Below, piece after piece: positions 17,797 to 26,958 of a DNA stretch of 64,000 bases. The stretch lies in NCBI RefSeq assembly GCF_018860805.1, contig NZ_JAHKQR010000011.1, forward strand, positions 1,483,219 to 1,547,218, read 5' to 3'. Made by a program: the position numbers and the translations under genes. The stretch is from Aestuariibacter sp. A3R04 (GTDB lineage Bacteria > Pseudomonadota > Gammaproteobacteria > Enterobacterales > Alteromonadaceae). Numbering within the stretch: the stretch's first letter is position 1; every line of letters starts with the position of its first letter. The notes beneath the pieces are model-generated. The model saw only the letters and a list, made by a program, of their open reading frames with translations, did no database searches and had not been told where the DNA came from.

Positions 17797-17937
17797 ATGG
17801 CGATGACTAAGAAAGCTAAAATAATGCAACCGTTTAAAAAACGAGGGAAATCATCCCTCGCAATGATGCTATTAGTGATTACGTGCACGGTTACTTTTTA
17901 TATCGTGCAAAACGTCGGGCAACATTACTCGGATTAG
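17797..17937 (+). CDS. Doubtful small membrane peptide
   Basis: A 46-codon frame whose product has a basic N-terminus (KKAK, KKRGK) and a single hydrophobic helix (about residues 22-38). No Shine-Dalgarno sequence is visible, and a minus-strand terminator lies inside the frame. It is kept only because the charge and helix pattern resembles real one-pass small proteins. Confidence 0.2.
   Translation: MAMTKKAKIMQPFKKRGKSSLAMMLLVITCTVTFYIVQNVGQHYSD
17837..17860 (-). terminator. Terminator-like hairpin with no obvious upstream gene
   Basis: On the minus strand CGAGGGA, a 5-nt loop, TCCCTCG and then TTTTTTAAA make a good rho-independent terminator. No minus-strand gene ends here: the region up to 18166 is intergenic and then lies antisense to the amidohydrolase gene. 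Confidence 0.6.
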
Positions 17938-18166
17938 GTTTAACTGTTATTCCTCCGCGCCATTTAACTACAACGAGTAGTGTAGGAAAAATAAAGAGCT
18001 GTACCCAAACAAGATAATCAGGGTACCGTTGAATTTACGGTGCTTTGCAACGCCAAAGTACAAAAGGTTATGAATATGGGCGTCGCTTTACTACATTTCA
18101 TGCTGTACGCTTAAGCCTAAGTACACGTTCAAATCCAGATAAATCGCCCGGGACAAGGAAACCAAA

Positions 18167-20242
18167 ATGCGACTAACCACAACCGCCGCTGTACTGACGT
18201 GCTTAACAGCATGCAGTGGAGAAGTACCAAACGAACAAAACAATGCTTCCGATAGCCAACAGTCTACTACCAATTTGAATGTGACGTTTGACGTACTTTT
18301 CGGCGGCACAGACGTTGGCGATTTAGTTATTGCCGACAACGGGACTAAAATGTCGGTAGAGTACGGTTTTAGCAATAATGGTCGAGGTGCAACGAGTGCC
18401 GAAACATTGCTTCTATCTGAAACCGGCGTGCCAGTAAGTTGGAGCATCACAGGCAAAACGACTTTTGGCAATGACGTAGACGAATATTTTGAAATTGTGG
18501 ACGGGAAAGCAACGTGGCAGTCAGCCGCGGGAACTGGACAGGTTAGTCACGATGATAATCCGCTTTACATCGCTCAGGATCCTAGCCCGTATGCATACTA
18601 TGTGTATGCAAAAACCGTTTTAGATGCAGGTGGAAAGCCCTATCCTGCCCTGCCGGCCGGCGAAGTATCCGTGACAGCAAAACGTCAAGTTAATTTAACC
18701 GGCAATAACGGCGAAATGACTGCCACCGTATACGCTGTGGGCGGCATCGATCTCGACCCAACCTACGTGTTGATGGACAGTGAACAAGCATTCTTGGGCG
18801 TGCTATGGCCAAACGCAGCAATATTGTCTAAAAACCTCACAGGTGAAGACAAACGATTGCGTGCGTTGGCCGCTACGTTGAATAGTGAACGATTTGAAAA
18901 CATTGCAACAAATGTTACCCATACGTACGATCATCCGGTTCGCATCAATAACGTACGCATATTTAACCCGTCCCTGCTAGCGCTGTCTCCACCAGCATCG
19001 GTGGTTGTCACTGGCGATACCATTACCGCCGTGGAACCGGTTCAATCTGCATATACCGATGCTGAAGTGGTCATCGATGGCAAAGGCGGTACCTTAGTAG
19101 CGGGGCTTTACGACATGCATGGACATGTTGGCGATGATCAAGCGCTATTGAATGTGTTGGCAGGTGTAACGGGTATCCGTGATATGGGTAACGAAGATGA
19201 GGTATTAAACGCGCTTATTAAAAAAATCGACGATGGTGTGCTCATTGGTCCCAGGATCACCAAGAGCGGCTTTATAGAAGGAAAAAGTGAGTACAGCGCC
19301 GCTACAGGCGAACTGGTTACGAGTAAAGAAGAGGCCCTTGCGCAAGTGCGCAACTACGCTGAGAAAGGTTATTGGCAAATTAAGATTTACAATTCAATGA
19401 ATGGTGAGTGGGTACCGGACATTGTTACTGAAGCACACAAATTAGGCCTAAGAGTTGCGGGCCATATACCTGCATTCTACCGTGCTGATCAAATGATTGA
19501 AGGGGGCTATGACGAACTCACGCATATTAACCAAATCATGCTAGGTTGGGTGCTTGCGCCAGAAGAAGACACACGGACACTATTTAGAATTACAGGTATG
19601 AAACGCTTTGTCGACTTAGATTTATCCAGTGATAAAGTCACACACACACTGGATCTCATGGTCGAAAATAATGTCGTTCACGATCCGACGGTCGTTATCC
19701 ATGAATATGCCATGACCGGACGGAACGGCGTAACAAACAGGGCTGTTGTCGACTACATTGACCACATGCCCATAAGTGTGCAACGAAGTGCAAAGTCCGC
19801 CATGTTAAATGTTGCCGATGACACTGAAGACGCCGCCTACCTTGCAGCTTTTGACAAAATCATGTCAACCCTGTCGTCAATGCATGAGCGCGGCATCATG
19901 TTGGTCCCCGGTACAGATATGGGCGGAGCGTTCTATCTTCACCGCGAACTAGAGCTATTCGAAAAAATAGGAATGAATCCGGCAGAAGTATTAAAACGAG
20001 CCTCTTTTGACATGGCGCAGTACTTGGGCCATGACGACTACGGCATCATTGAAGCAGGTAAAAAAGCAGATTTCTTCCTCGTCCCAGGTGACCCTACCCG
20101 CGATCTGAAAGCCATAAAAACTATTTCAATGGTAACCACCAAAGGCAAGTTTTACTTTCCCACAGAGGTTTATCCTGAATTCGGTATTCGCCCGTTTACT
20201 GACATCCCCAGTGTCACTGTTCCACCTATAAAGACACAATGA
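18167..20242 (+). CDS. Secreted amidohydrolase lipoprotein
   Basis: A 691-residue protein with a lipobox-like LTAC (Cys16), so probably membrane-anchored. A beta-rich N-terminal region (about 35-255) of unknown type precedes a metal-dependent amidohydrolase TIM barrel. The metal ligands read YDMHGHVG (His318, His320), a candidate carboxylated Lys in WQIKIYNS, His in VAGHIP, His in ELTHINQ and Asp in PGTDMGG; the barrel closes with GIIEAGKKADFFLV. This complete ligand set argues for an active hydrolase of the imidazolonepropionase/prolidase-like branch. The substrate is unknown. It lies in the block separating fadR from nhaB, with a small lipoprotein gene 18 nt downstream. Confidence 0.82.
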   Translation: MRLTTTAAVLTCLTACSGEVPNEQNNASDSQQSTTNLNVTFDVLFGGTDVGDLVIADNGTKMSVEYGFSNNGRGATSAETLLLSETGVPVSWSITGKTTFGNDVDEYFEIVDGKATWQSAAGTGQVSHDDNPLYIAQDPSPYAYYVYAKTVLDAGGKPYPALPAGEVSVTAKRQVNLTGNNGEMTATVYAVGGIDLDPTYVLMDSEQAFLGVLWPNAAILSKNLTGEDKRLRALAATLNSERFENIATNVTHTYDHPVRINNVRIFNPSLLALSPPASVVVTGDTITAVEPVQSAYTDAEVVIDGKGGTLVAGLYDMHGHVGDDQALLNVLAGVTGIRDMGNEDEVLNALIKKIDDGVLIGPRITKSGFIEGKSEYSAATGELVTSKEEALAQVRNYAEKGYWQIKIYNSMNGEWVPDIVTEAHKLGLRVAGHIPAFYRADQMIEGGYDELTHINQIMLGWVLAPEEDTRTLFRITGMKRFVDLDLSSDKVTHTLDLMVENNVVHDPTVVIHEYAMTGRNGVTNRAVVDYIDHMPISVQRSAKSAMLNVADDTEDAAYLAAFDKIMSTLSSMHERGIMLVPGTDMGGAFYLHRELELFEKIGMNPAEVLKRASFDMAQYLGHDDYGIIEAGKKADFFLVPGDPTRDLKAIKTISMVTTKGKFYFPTEVYPEFGIRPFTDIPSVTVPPIKTQ

Positions 20243-20260
20243 TCAAATACAGGAATTCAC

Positions 20261-20542
20261 ATGAAGAAAACACAATGCTGGTTACTCGTTATTTTTGTCA
20301 CTATGCTGGCAGGCTGTGCAGATCATATGACCTTCGAGCAAGCTCAATCGGCGGAACAAGTGGGCTTCTTTCACGGTTTATGGCACGGCCTTATTATTAT
20401 TTTTTCATGGTTGGCTTCCCTCATTTTTGACGATGTCGCCATTTACGCAATATACAACAATGGGGGTTGGTACGACTTTGGTTTTGTTTTAGGTGTTGGC
20501 GGGTTTGGTTTCGGCTCTGGCTTGTTCAACAGTTCCGAATAA
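20261..20542 (+). CDS. Small membrane lipoprotein with AIYNNGGWYDFG motif
   Basis: A 93-residue protein with signal peptide and lipobox LAGC (about residue 19). A conserved-looking core follows: GFFHGLWHGLIIIFSWLASLI, then AIYAIYNNGGWYDFGFVLGVG. I recall similar short sequences of unknown function in many bacteria, with the GGWYDFGF motif followed by a glycine-rich membrane stretch. It probably shares a transcript with the amidohydrolase. Nothing indicates its role. Confidence 0.7.
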   Translation: MKKTQCWLLVIFVTMLAGCADHMTFEQAQSAEQVGFFHGLWHGLIIIFSWLASLIFDDVAIYAIYNNGGWYDFGFVLGVGGFGFGSGLFNSSE

Positions 20543-20569
20543 TGATGACCCTGGTTCACTGCAGACTGA

Positions 20570-20761
20570 ATTGCCGGTGAAGAAGCCCCGGGTTCAGCCC
20601 TTGAAAAACAGGTTGACGAACAACTAAACTCAGACGGTAAAAAATTATTGGCTGACCAGGCGATGACCGCGATGGGAAAAGGTTACCTTATCGACCTTGC
20701 AAAACTAACCGACAATCATCACCGCCCTGAGACTATAAACAACACGCGCAATTACGCTTAG
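20570..20761 (+). pseudogene. Possible decayed coding remnant downstream of the small lipoprotein
   Basis: A 64-codon open stretch lacking a start codon near its 5' end. Its translation looks protein-like (GEEAPGSALEKQVDEQLNSD and later AMGKGYLIDLAKLTD) rather than random. It follows directly on the lipoprotein gene and its last 29 bases overlap the 3' end of dld in antisense. It may be the tail of a lost gene; I do not recognise the family. Confidence 0.25.
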
Positions 20762-22436
20762 TTTTCTCCATCTGTCCAATACCTGGATTGAATGTATTGG
20801 TTGGATCCAGCGATTTGTAAAAGTTGCGCAAACCTTCTTCTGCCGAATACAAATGGCCTACGTTGTGCTCGGCGGGATATTTTGCGCCCCGGGAATCCAG
20901 CAATGCCAACATGTCTCTTTTGACGTCCTTTGCATCCACGCCTTTCTTTAGCACATAATCCTGGTGAAAGACATGACAAAAGAAATGTCCGTAGTACAAC
21001 TTTTTATCAATTTTGTCTTCAATATGAGCTGGCAGTGTTTCTTCCCAATGTATTTCATTTCGACGCAATGCGATATCCAACGCAAGCATATCTCCCACTT
21101 CCTTTTCGTGTAATAGCTGATAACGCATAGCTGCACCCGCTGCAGCAAAACGATTGAGAAAAGCGGCCTGGGTTTCTTCCTTATTACACTCGAAGAAGTC
21201 ACCTGCATCAGCGTTGTTTGAAAAAAAGTCTGTGAGGTAATCCCGCGCTTCTTTAATACCTTCACCACTCATTTTTAAAATCAAATGGTGCTCGTAACGC
21301 GCTCTGTAAGTCTCCAGCGCATGGGGCAAATGAGACGGAAATAATGTTGCTACGCCCTGCATCACCCGGTCGGTGAGAAAACGAGGAACAAATTTGGTCT
21401 TATTCAACACCGCGTCGATACGGCCTTTTATAGCGAACATCCTGGGTAAACGATCCGTTCCAAGATGTTTTACGGCCAGGAAGGTATCTTTGCCGTAATC
21501 CCTGGAAATATCAAAGATATCCCGGTGCATATATTCCCCAACTTCAGGTAAGCACTCAAACTCAGTCAACACATGTCGTCTAAGCGCAGTCAGGGTGGCT
21601 GGGTTATTGGTGCCAATGTAAAAAGTTTGCTCTTTCTCAGCTACCGGAAAGGTATCTAGACGAACCGCAAATACCGCAATTTTTCCTGCGCAGCCACTGG
21701 CTTCAAATAACCTGGATGTATCTGCGTTGTAACGACTCGGCGTGTCGGCGTTAACATCGCGAAGCAGAGCTTCGTAATCAGACGCACTGGCTTTCGCTTC
21801 GGTAGACAGATCATCTAGAATAAAGGCTTGGCTTTCAAGGTTACTCAGAATTTCTTCAGGCGTGCTGCCTAAGTCAATACCAAGGTGATTTACTAGCGCT
21901 AGTTCACCGCGCTCATTTACCCACGCAAACACGGATAATTCGGTATACGCAGGCCCCCGTTTGACTAATGCACCACCAGAATTATTTGCAATGCCCCCGA
22001 CTACTGTTGCACCAAGACTGGATGAGCCGATTACCGAATGTGGCGCTCGGGAGAGCGGTGCCAGTGTCTTCTCAAGCTTGTGTAGCGTCGTGCCTGGTAA
22101 GCAAACTACCTGCTCACCCTCTCCCAGAATCATTAGCTTATCCATAGCCAGTGTGTTGATTACCACAACTTCGCGATCGTAATCATTGCCCGAGGGTGTA
22201 GATCCCTCGGTTAACCCTGTTTTTGCAGCCTGCAAAATAACGATGCAATCATTGCTTACACATACTTGCAAAACTTGCCAGTACTGCACCAGAGTTTGAG
22301 GAAACACGACCGCCAGCGCGCTGCCTTTACCAGAGCGCCAACCCGACCGATAGTGTTCTGTCTGCTTATCACCAGTTGTGACAAAACGAGAAGACACCAC
22401 AGAGATAAGTTGTGTTACGACAGGATGACAAGTCAT
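20733..22436 (-). CDS. dld: Quinone-dependent D-lactate dehydrogenase
   Basis: Peripheral membrane flavoprotein that oxidises D-lactate to pyruvate and feeds electrons to quinone. The 567-residue product matches E. coli Dld (571) in length and order. An FAD-binding PCMH-type domain comes first (TGLTEGSTPSGNDYDREVVVINT, then LGATVVGGIANNSGGALVKRGPAYTE, broken here by a central gap). The membrane-binding Dld domain follows, with a C-terminal AEHNVGHLYSA and FNPGIGQMEKTK. The start at 22436 has GGAG 7 nt upstream, better than a TTG at 22454. It is divergent from a LysR gene about 200 bases away, which suggests regulation by that protein. Confidence 0.93.
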   Translation of the reverse strand: MTCHPVVTQLISVVSSRFVTTGDKQTEHYRSGWRSGKGSALAVVFPQTLVQYWQVLQVCVSNDCIVILQAAKTGLTEGSTPSGNDYDREVVVINTLAMDKLMILGEGEQVVCLPGTTLHKLEKTLAPLSRAPHSVIGSSSLGATVVGGIANNSGGALVKRGPAYTELSVFAWVNERGELALVNHLGIDLGSTPEEILSNLESQAFILDDLSTEAKASASDYEALLRDVNADTPSRYNADTSRLFEASGCAGKIAVFAVRLDTFPVAEKEQTFYIGTNNPATLTALRRHVLTEFECLPEVGEYMHRDIFDISRDYGKDTFLAVKHLGTDRLPRMFAIKGRIDAVLNKTKFVPRFLTDRVMQGVATLFPSHLPHALETYRARYEHHLILKMSGEGIKEARDYLTDFFSNNADAGDFFECNKEETQAAFLNRFAAAGAAMRYQLLHEKEVGDMLALDIALRRNEIHWEETLPAHIEDKIDKKLYYGHFFCHVFHQDYVLKKGVDAKDVKRDMLALLDSRGAKYPAEHNVGHLYSAEEGLRNFYKSLDPTNTFNPGIGQMEKTKRNCACCL

Positions 22437-22635
22437 GAATATACTCCAATACAAACGATAGCCTGTGTATGTTACAAAGCGCTGGCCTTCGCGGATTTTC
22501 TACAAAATTTCGGGGAGTCAGTTGCGAAGTTCGCCGCACAATGCAACATACTGTACCTTTCAAGTGGCCATGAATATATAGTAATTTGTGATATGATTAT
22601 TTCCTTTTTTGAACAAATTACCTTTGGTAGCTGGT

Positions 22636-23541
22636 ATGGTAAAGGCCGACGATATTCTGCTATTTATTTCCGTTGTGGAAGCCGGTTCATTCTCGAAGGT
22701 ATCGGAAAAACAAAACATCACCTTGTCGGTGGTCAGTAAACGTATTTCCCGACTTGAAAAAGCTTTGAATGTTCCATTGCTATACCGCACAACGAGAAAG
22801 CTGTCTCTGACTCACGGCGGTCAGGCGCTATACAAAAAGGCGAAAATTGCGCAACGGGCCTTTCAGGACGCACAGGATGTGGTATCCGGGTTTGGTCTTG
22901 ACGTAAAAGGGCGAATTAATATAACCATGCCAGTAGTTACCGCCAACCTGGTTCTAAACAGCGCATTAGCAGAATTTTGCGAACAATACCCGGATATCAG
23001 CGTTTCCTTACATGTCTCAAACCGCGTCGTTGATCTGGTGGATGAAGGCTTTGATTTGGCAATTCGAACTACTCATTTAGAGGATTCATCCTTAGTTGCA
23101 CGTCGTCTGATTGACTCTTCCTGGGTAGTGTGTGCCAGCCCTCACTATTTAAAAACAAAGGGTATTCCCGAACATCCGGACGCCTTATCAACCCATGAAT
23201 GCCTGATCTACCAATCCCCGGGAACCGACACTCGCGATTGGTATTTCAAAGATGAAGAAAAACACATGCACGTAACAGTCAATGGACGTTTCTACGCCAA
23301 TACCTTGGACTCACTCAAGCAACTCGCACTGGATGGGATGGGTATCGCCTACCTGCCCAAAGCACTGGTATATGATGCCTTGCACGAGGAAACACTCTCC
23401 CCTGTATTGTCGACTTACACCGCCAAACGACTGGGCATATTCGCCGTGTATCCTAAATCCCGGCAACCAGACAGAAAACTGGCCCTTCTGGTCGAGCACT
23501 TTCGCACAGCACTGCAGCGGCAAGCGCACTGTTATTCCTAG
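22636..23541 (+). CDS. LysR-family transcriptional regulator
   Basis: A 301-residue LysR protein with the N-terminal winged helix (DDILLFISVVEAGSFSKVSE, then SVVSKRISRLEKALNVPLLYRTTRKL) and a type 2 periplasmic-binding-like effector domain. DEGFDLAIRTTHLEDSSLVARR and GMGIAYLPKALV in that domain are typical of the CrgA/DsdC-related branch. The ATG at 22636 is preferred to a TTG at 22609. It is divergent from dld, so dld is the likely target and D-lactate or a related metabolite the likely effector; this is inference from position. Confidence 0.88.
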   Translation: MVKADDILLFISVVEAGSFSKVSEKQNITLSVVSKRISRLEKALNVPLLYRTTRKLSLTHGGQALYKKAKIAQRAFQDAQDVVSGFGLDVKGRINITMPVVTANLVLNSALAEFCEQYPDISVSLHVSNRVVDLVDEGFDLAIRTTHLEDSSLVARRLIDSSWVVCASPHYLKTKGIPEHPDALSTHECLIYQSPGTDTRDWYFKDEEKHMHVTVNGRFYANTLDSLKQLALDGMGIAYLPKALVYDALHEETLSPVLSTYTAKRLGIFAVYPKSRQPDRKLALLVEHFRTALQRQAHCYS

Positions 23542-23772
23542 CGCCCAGCACAATTGTTAATCAAAAATGAAAAAAAAGTGTTTGCGCTTATACTTACCAG
23601 AGATTTCCTGTCTTTCTCATCATTTCATTTTCAGGTAATCTCTATCTACTATAAAAGAATCATAAAAGTCGTCTAAAATCATGAAGTCGCACTTCCTCGG
23701 GACGTTCCTGGAAGAAACGCAGAAGAAAAACGACATACTCTTCGCCAACACGTTGTTAAAGGAAAAGTAAAC

Positions 23773-25353
23773 ATGCAAACCTCGCTGCCAATGGCGTTAT
23801 ATAAGAACTTTCTCGGACATGCACCGGACTGGTATAAGAAAACCATTGTGGCATTTCTTATTGCAAACCCCTTTTTATTTATGGTGGATACCTACATCGC
23901 GGGCTGGGTTCTGGTCATTCAATTTATCTTCACTCTTGCCATGGCACTAAAGTGTTACCCACTACAGCCAGGTGGCCTGCTTCTCATTGAGGCCATGTTT
24001 ATCGGCATGACGTCGCCGAGTCATATGATGCACGAGATAGAAGTCAACCTAGAAGTGCTCCTGTTGCTCGTATTTATGGTGGCCGGCATTCACTTTATGA
24101 AAGATTTGCTGCTATTTCTGTTCACCAAGCTCGTCATTAGGGTGAAAAACAAAATGGTACTTTCACTGGCCTTTATTACGGCATCGGCCTTTTTATCAGC
24201 GTTCCTGGATGCGCTAACAGTGGTAGCCGTAATTATCGCAGTGGGTCTGGGCTTTTATACCATTTATCACAAGGTGGCGTCTGGTAAAGAGTTTCATCAC
24301 GACCACGACCACACTGACGACAACAATGTTCAACAATTGGGAAAAGACGATTTAGAAAACTTCCGTGCATTTTTACGTAATCTGATGATGCATTCCGCTG
24401 TTGGTACCGCATTGGGCGGAGTAATGACCATGGTTGGTGAGCCACAAAACCTGATTATTGCAGATAAGGCCGGCTGGGACTTCGTTGAGTTTGCTACCCG
24501 TATGGCCCCCATCACCGTACCGGTGTTTGTATTTGGTTTACTCACAACGATAGTACTGGAGAAAACAAAACTATTTTCTTATGGCGCTCAACTGCCTGCA
24601 GCAGTCCGAGAGATTTTGGTGTCTTACGACAAACACATGGACGAAGGTCGCACAAATCGCGATAAGGCTCGCTTAGCTGTGCAGGCCCTCATAGGAGTAT
24701 GGCTTGTGGTTGGTCTGGCTGGTCACTTCGCTTCCGTAGGTTTAATCGGGTTATCAGTGATTGTTCTTGCTACATCTGCAAGTGGTATCATAGAAGAACA
24801 TGCTCTAGGTAAAGCCTTTGAAGAAGCATTGCCTTTTACCGCGTTACTTTGTGTATTCTTCGGTGTCGTAGCCGTTATTATTGATCAGCAATTGTTCCAG
24901 CCTGTCATTCAGTGGGTGCTGTCTTTCGAAGGTGAAACCCAACTCGTTATGTTCTACCTGGCCAATGGCGTCCTATCAATGGTCAGTGACAATGTTTTTG
25001 TGGGTTCTGTATACATTACGGAAGTAATGGCAGCATTAGAGCACGGGCAAATTACCCGAGACCAGTTTGACTTACTTGCGGTTGCCATCAACACAGGTAC
25101 AAACTTACCGTCAGTGGCAACACCCAACGGCCAGGCGGCATTCTTGTTCCTGTTAACCTCTGCAATTGCACCGCTGTTGAGACTCTCATATGGCAAAATG
25201 GTGATGATGGCACTGCCGTATACGGTGGTACTCACCTTAGTGGGTCTGGCAGCCACCTATTTTGGACTGGTTGACACTACGCAGACACTGTACGATATGC
25301 ATCTTATTGAACATCACTCGGCATTACCCGCCTCGGGTGCCGAATCTCACTAG
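23773..25353 (+). CDS. nhaB: Na+/H+ antiporter NhaB
   Basis: Electrogenic sodium/proton antiporter of the inner membrane, important for salt and pH homeostasis in marine bacteria. The 526-residue product agrees with E. coli NhaB (513), starting with [16 protein letters not shown] and [10 protein letters not shown]. It has about a dozen hydrophobic segments and the conserved [30 protein letters not shown] and [11 protein letters not shown] blocks. It precedes dsbB by 15 nt, as in E. coli. Confidence 0.95.
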   Translation: MQTSLPMALYKNFLGHAPDWYKKTIVAFLIANPFLFMVDTYIAGWVLVIQFIFTLAMALKCYPLQPGGLLLIEAMFIGMTSPSHMMHEIEVNLEVLLLLVFMVAGIHFMKDLLLFLFTKLVIRVKNKMVLSLAFITASAFLSAFLDALTVVAVIIAVGLGFYTIYHKVASGKEFHHDHDHTDDNNVQQLGKDDLENFRAFLRNLMMHSAVGTALGGVMTMVGEPQNLIIADKAGWDFVEFATRMAPITVPVFVFGLLTTIVLEKTKLFSYGAQLPAAVREILVSYDKHMDEGRTNRDKARLAVQALIGVWLVVGLAGHFASVGLIGLSVIVLATSASGIIEEHALGKAFEEALPFTALLCVFFGVVAVIIDQQLFQPVIQWVLSFEGETQLVMFYLANGVLSMVSDNVFVGSVYITEVMAALEHGQITRDQFDLLAVAINTGTNLPSVATPNGQAAFLFLLTSAIAPLLRLSYGKMVMMALPYTVVLTLVGLAATYFGLVDTTQTLYDMHLIEHHSALPASGAESH

Positions 25354-25368
25354 GATACATCGCTCACT

Positions 25369-25890
25369 ATGAGTATTATTCATTGGATTAGTGGCCAGGC
25401 AGAACACAGAGCTGCCTGGCTATTGCTATTTATATCTGCGTTTGGGTTACTCGCTACAGCATTGTTTTTACAACATGTAAATGGGCTGAACCCATGTGTC
25501 ATGTGTATTTACCAACGCACTGCGGTTATCGGCGTCATGTTGTCTGCACTTCTGGTACTTCTCGTTAATAACGGCATCACCAGAATGTTGGCCTTTGCCG
25601 GTTGGGCTGTATCGTCTGTGTGGGGTTTCCTGATTGCCCAGGAACACTATGAAATCATTCACAGCAACTCGCTGTTCGCCAGTTGTGAAATAGTTCCCAA
25701 CTTCCCGTCTTTTATGCCCTTGTACAATTGGCTCCCTGCCCTGTTTGAAGCCAAGGGAGACTGCTTGGACGACGGTTGGCGCGTGGCGGGCTTGGGTATG
25801 CCTGAGTGGATGATGGTCATCTTTGGGGTCTATGCCACACTATTCATTGTCGTATTTGGTTGCCGCATTTTAGATAAGAAACCCTTTTGA
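25369..25890 (+). CDS. dsbB: Disulfide bond formation protein DsbB
   Basis: Inner-membrane quinone reductase that reoxidises periplasmic DsbA. The 173-residue protein has four membrane helices and both redox pairs: Cys43-x-x-Cys46 in NPCVMCIYQR and the Cys106/Cys132 pair in the second periplasmic loop. The nhaB-dsbB order is conserved. The following acetyltransferase gene begins at a TTG overlapping the dsbB stop codon. Confidence 0.95.
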   Translation: MSIIHWISGQAEHRAAWLLLFISAFGLLATALFLQHVNGLNPCVMCIYQRTAVIGVMLSALLVLLVNNGITRMLAFAGWAVSSVWGFLIAQEHYEIIHSNSLFASCEIVPNFPSFMPLYNWLPALFEAKGDCLDDGWRVAGLGMPEWMMVIFGVYATLFIVVFGCRILDKKPF

Positions 25891-26438
25891 TTGATTTAAC
25901 CATTCTCCCTTCCCGGTTACCGTCCATAGCTACCACCTCTGCGCCCATTGTCGTTGAGCGTGCGAGCATAAGGCATGCTGAAGCACTCAGTGAAGCGGCG
26001 CAAAAATCCATTGTGCACGTGCGTCCCTGGTTGGGTATTCATCTGTGTCCGGTAACTCCGGCTCAGGCGCGACAATGCATACAAGAGCTCGACGCAAAGC
26101 GCACTGAGGGCTACGGCATTACCTATTTACTAATGATGAACGAAAAATGTCTGGGTATGGGTTTTATCAATTACATCCACCCTATACATAAATCCGCTAA
26201 TCTAGGCTTCTGGATAAGACCAGAAGCTTGTGGGCAAGGTTTAGCAGTTGCATTATGTGAAACCCTGTTAAAATTGGCTTTTCAACAAATGGATTTACAT
26301 CGGTTGGAACTTTTTATTGAACCGAACAATAAGGCGAGCTTACGGGTTGCCGAGAAAATAGGCGCAGAAAAAGAAGGATTTTGTCGCAAACGTATATTTG
26401 GTCGCGATGCACTCTTGTACGCGCTAACAGCAAATTAA
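25887..26438 (+). CDS. RimJ/RimL-type GNAT acetyltransferase
   Basis: A 183-residue GNAT protein with the acetyl-CoA-binding stretch LGFWIRPEACGQGLAVALCE and the RimJ/RimL-type LHRLELFIEPNNKASLRVAEKIG. It resembles ribosomal-protein serine acetyltransferases (RimL-like), but the target cannot be set. The only start in frame upstream is a TTG at 25887 overlapping the dsbB stop (TTGA), so translation may be coupled. It converges with ycgN. Confidence 0.82.
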   Translation: MIDLTILPSRLPSIATTSAPIVVERASIRHAEALSEAAQKSIVHVRPWLGIHLCPVTPAQARQCIQELDAKRTEGYGITYLLMMNEKCLGMGFINYIHPIHKSANLGFWIRPEACGQGLAVALCETLLKLAFQQMDLHRLELFIEPNNKASLRVAEKIGAEKEGFCRKRIFGRDALLYALTAN

Positions 26439-26463
26439 CGTATATAAACCAGCTATTGGCTGC

Positions 26464-26958
26464 CTAATCCTTGTTTTCCAGCGGCCAACTGGCAATGTAG
26501 TCTTCGAAATGTTCCAGATCTACATCTGTTTCAAACACCGCTTTACCTCTCACTGACATACCGGACTGGTGCATTCTGGCTTTCTTCCCTTTGTTTAACA
26601 GAGGGTGCCAGGAAGGCAAACCCTGTCCCTCTTGCAACCGGCGATAACTGCAACTGGGGGGCATAAAAAAGATGTCTTTCAGGTTTTCTTTGGTGAGTTT
26701 CACGCAATCTGGCACTAACACCGTGCGTTCATTATATTTTGTACAAGCACACGTTTTGGTATTCAGCAAAGAACACGCAATATTGGTGTAGATAATTTCC
26801 TCACCTTGGCGCAACACATCTGTTGGTGCAGCTTCGTCAGCTTCTTCGTCGTCGATAAACTTGTGCAAACAACATTTGGCACAGCCATCACAAACTGACT
26901 CCCACTCATCATCTGTCATAGCCTCTAATGATTTGGTTTCCCAAAATCGTTCGCTCAT
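26464..26958 (-). CDS. ycgN: YcgN family cysteine-cluster protein
   Basis: A 164-residue UPF0260 protein with the family's cysteine pattern: CDGCAKCC near residue 24, CSLLNTKTCACTKYNERTVLVPDC in the middle (shown here only as its Cys spacing), and PPSCSYRRL. These probably bind a metal or Fe-S cluster; the function is unknown. It overlaps the ycgM stop codon by four bases, and ycgL, ycgM and ycgN are also grouped in E. coli. Confidence 0.9.
   Translation of the reverse strand: MSERFWETKSLEAMTDDEWESVCDGCAKCCLHKFIDDEEADEAAPTDVLRQGEEIIYTNIACSLLNTKTCACTKYNERTVLVPDCVKLTKENLKDIFFMPPSCSYRRLQEGQGLPSWHPLLNKGKKARMHQSGMSVRGKAVFETDVDLEHFEDYIASWPLENKD

Larger units (their letters stand above)
17701..18166. 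other. fadR-amidohydrolase intergenic region
   Basis: 466 bases between divergent genes. It contains a FadR-like site next to fadR and a strong terminator pointing toward fadR. It also holds a 46-codon plus-strand frame (17797-17937) that could encode a one-helix membrane peptide but has no good ribosome site and contains the terminator stem. The rest shows nothing I recognise. Confidence 0.5.

Noticed and set aside
18091..18471. 126-codon minus-strand frame antisense to the amidohydrolase start
   Set aside because: It looked attractive because an orphan terminator lies beyond it, but the protein has no recognisable features and the plus-strand gene is clearly coding.
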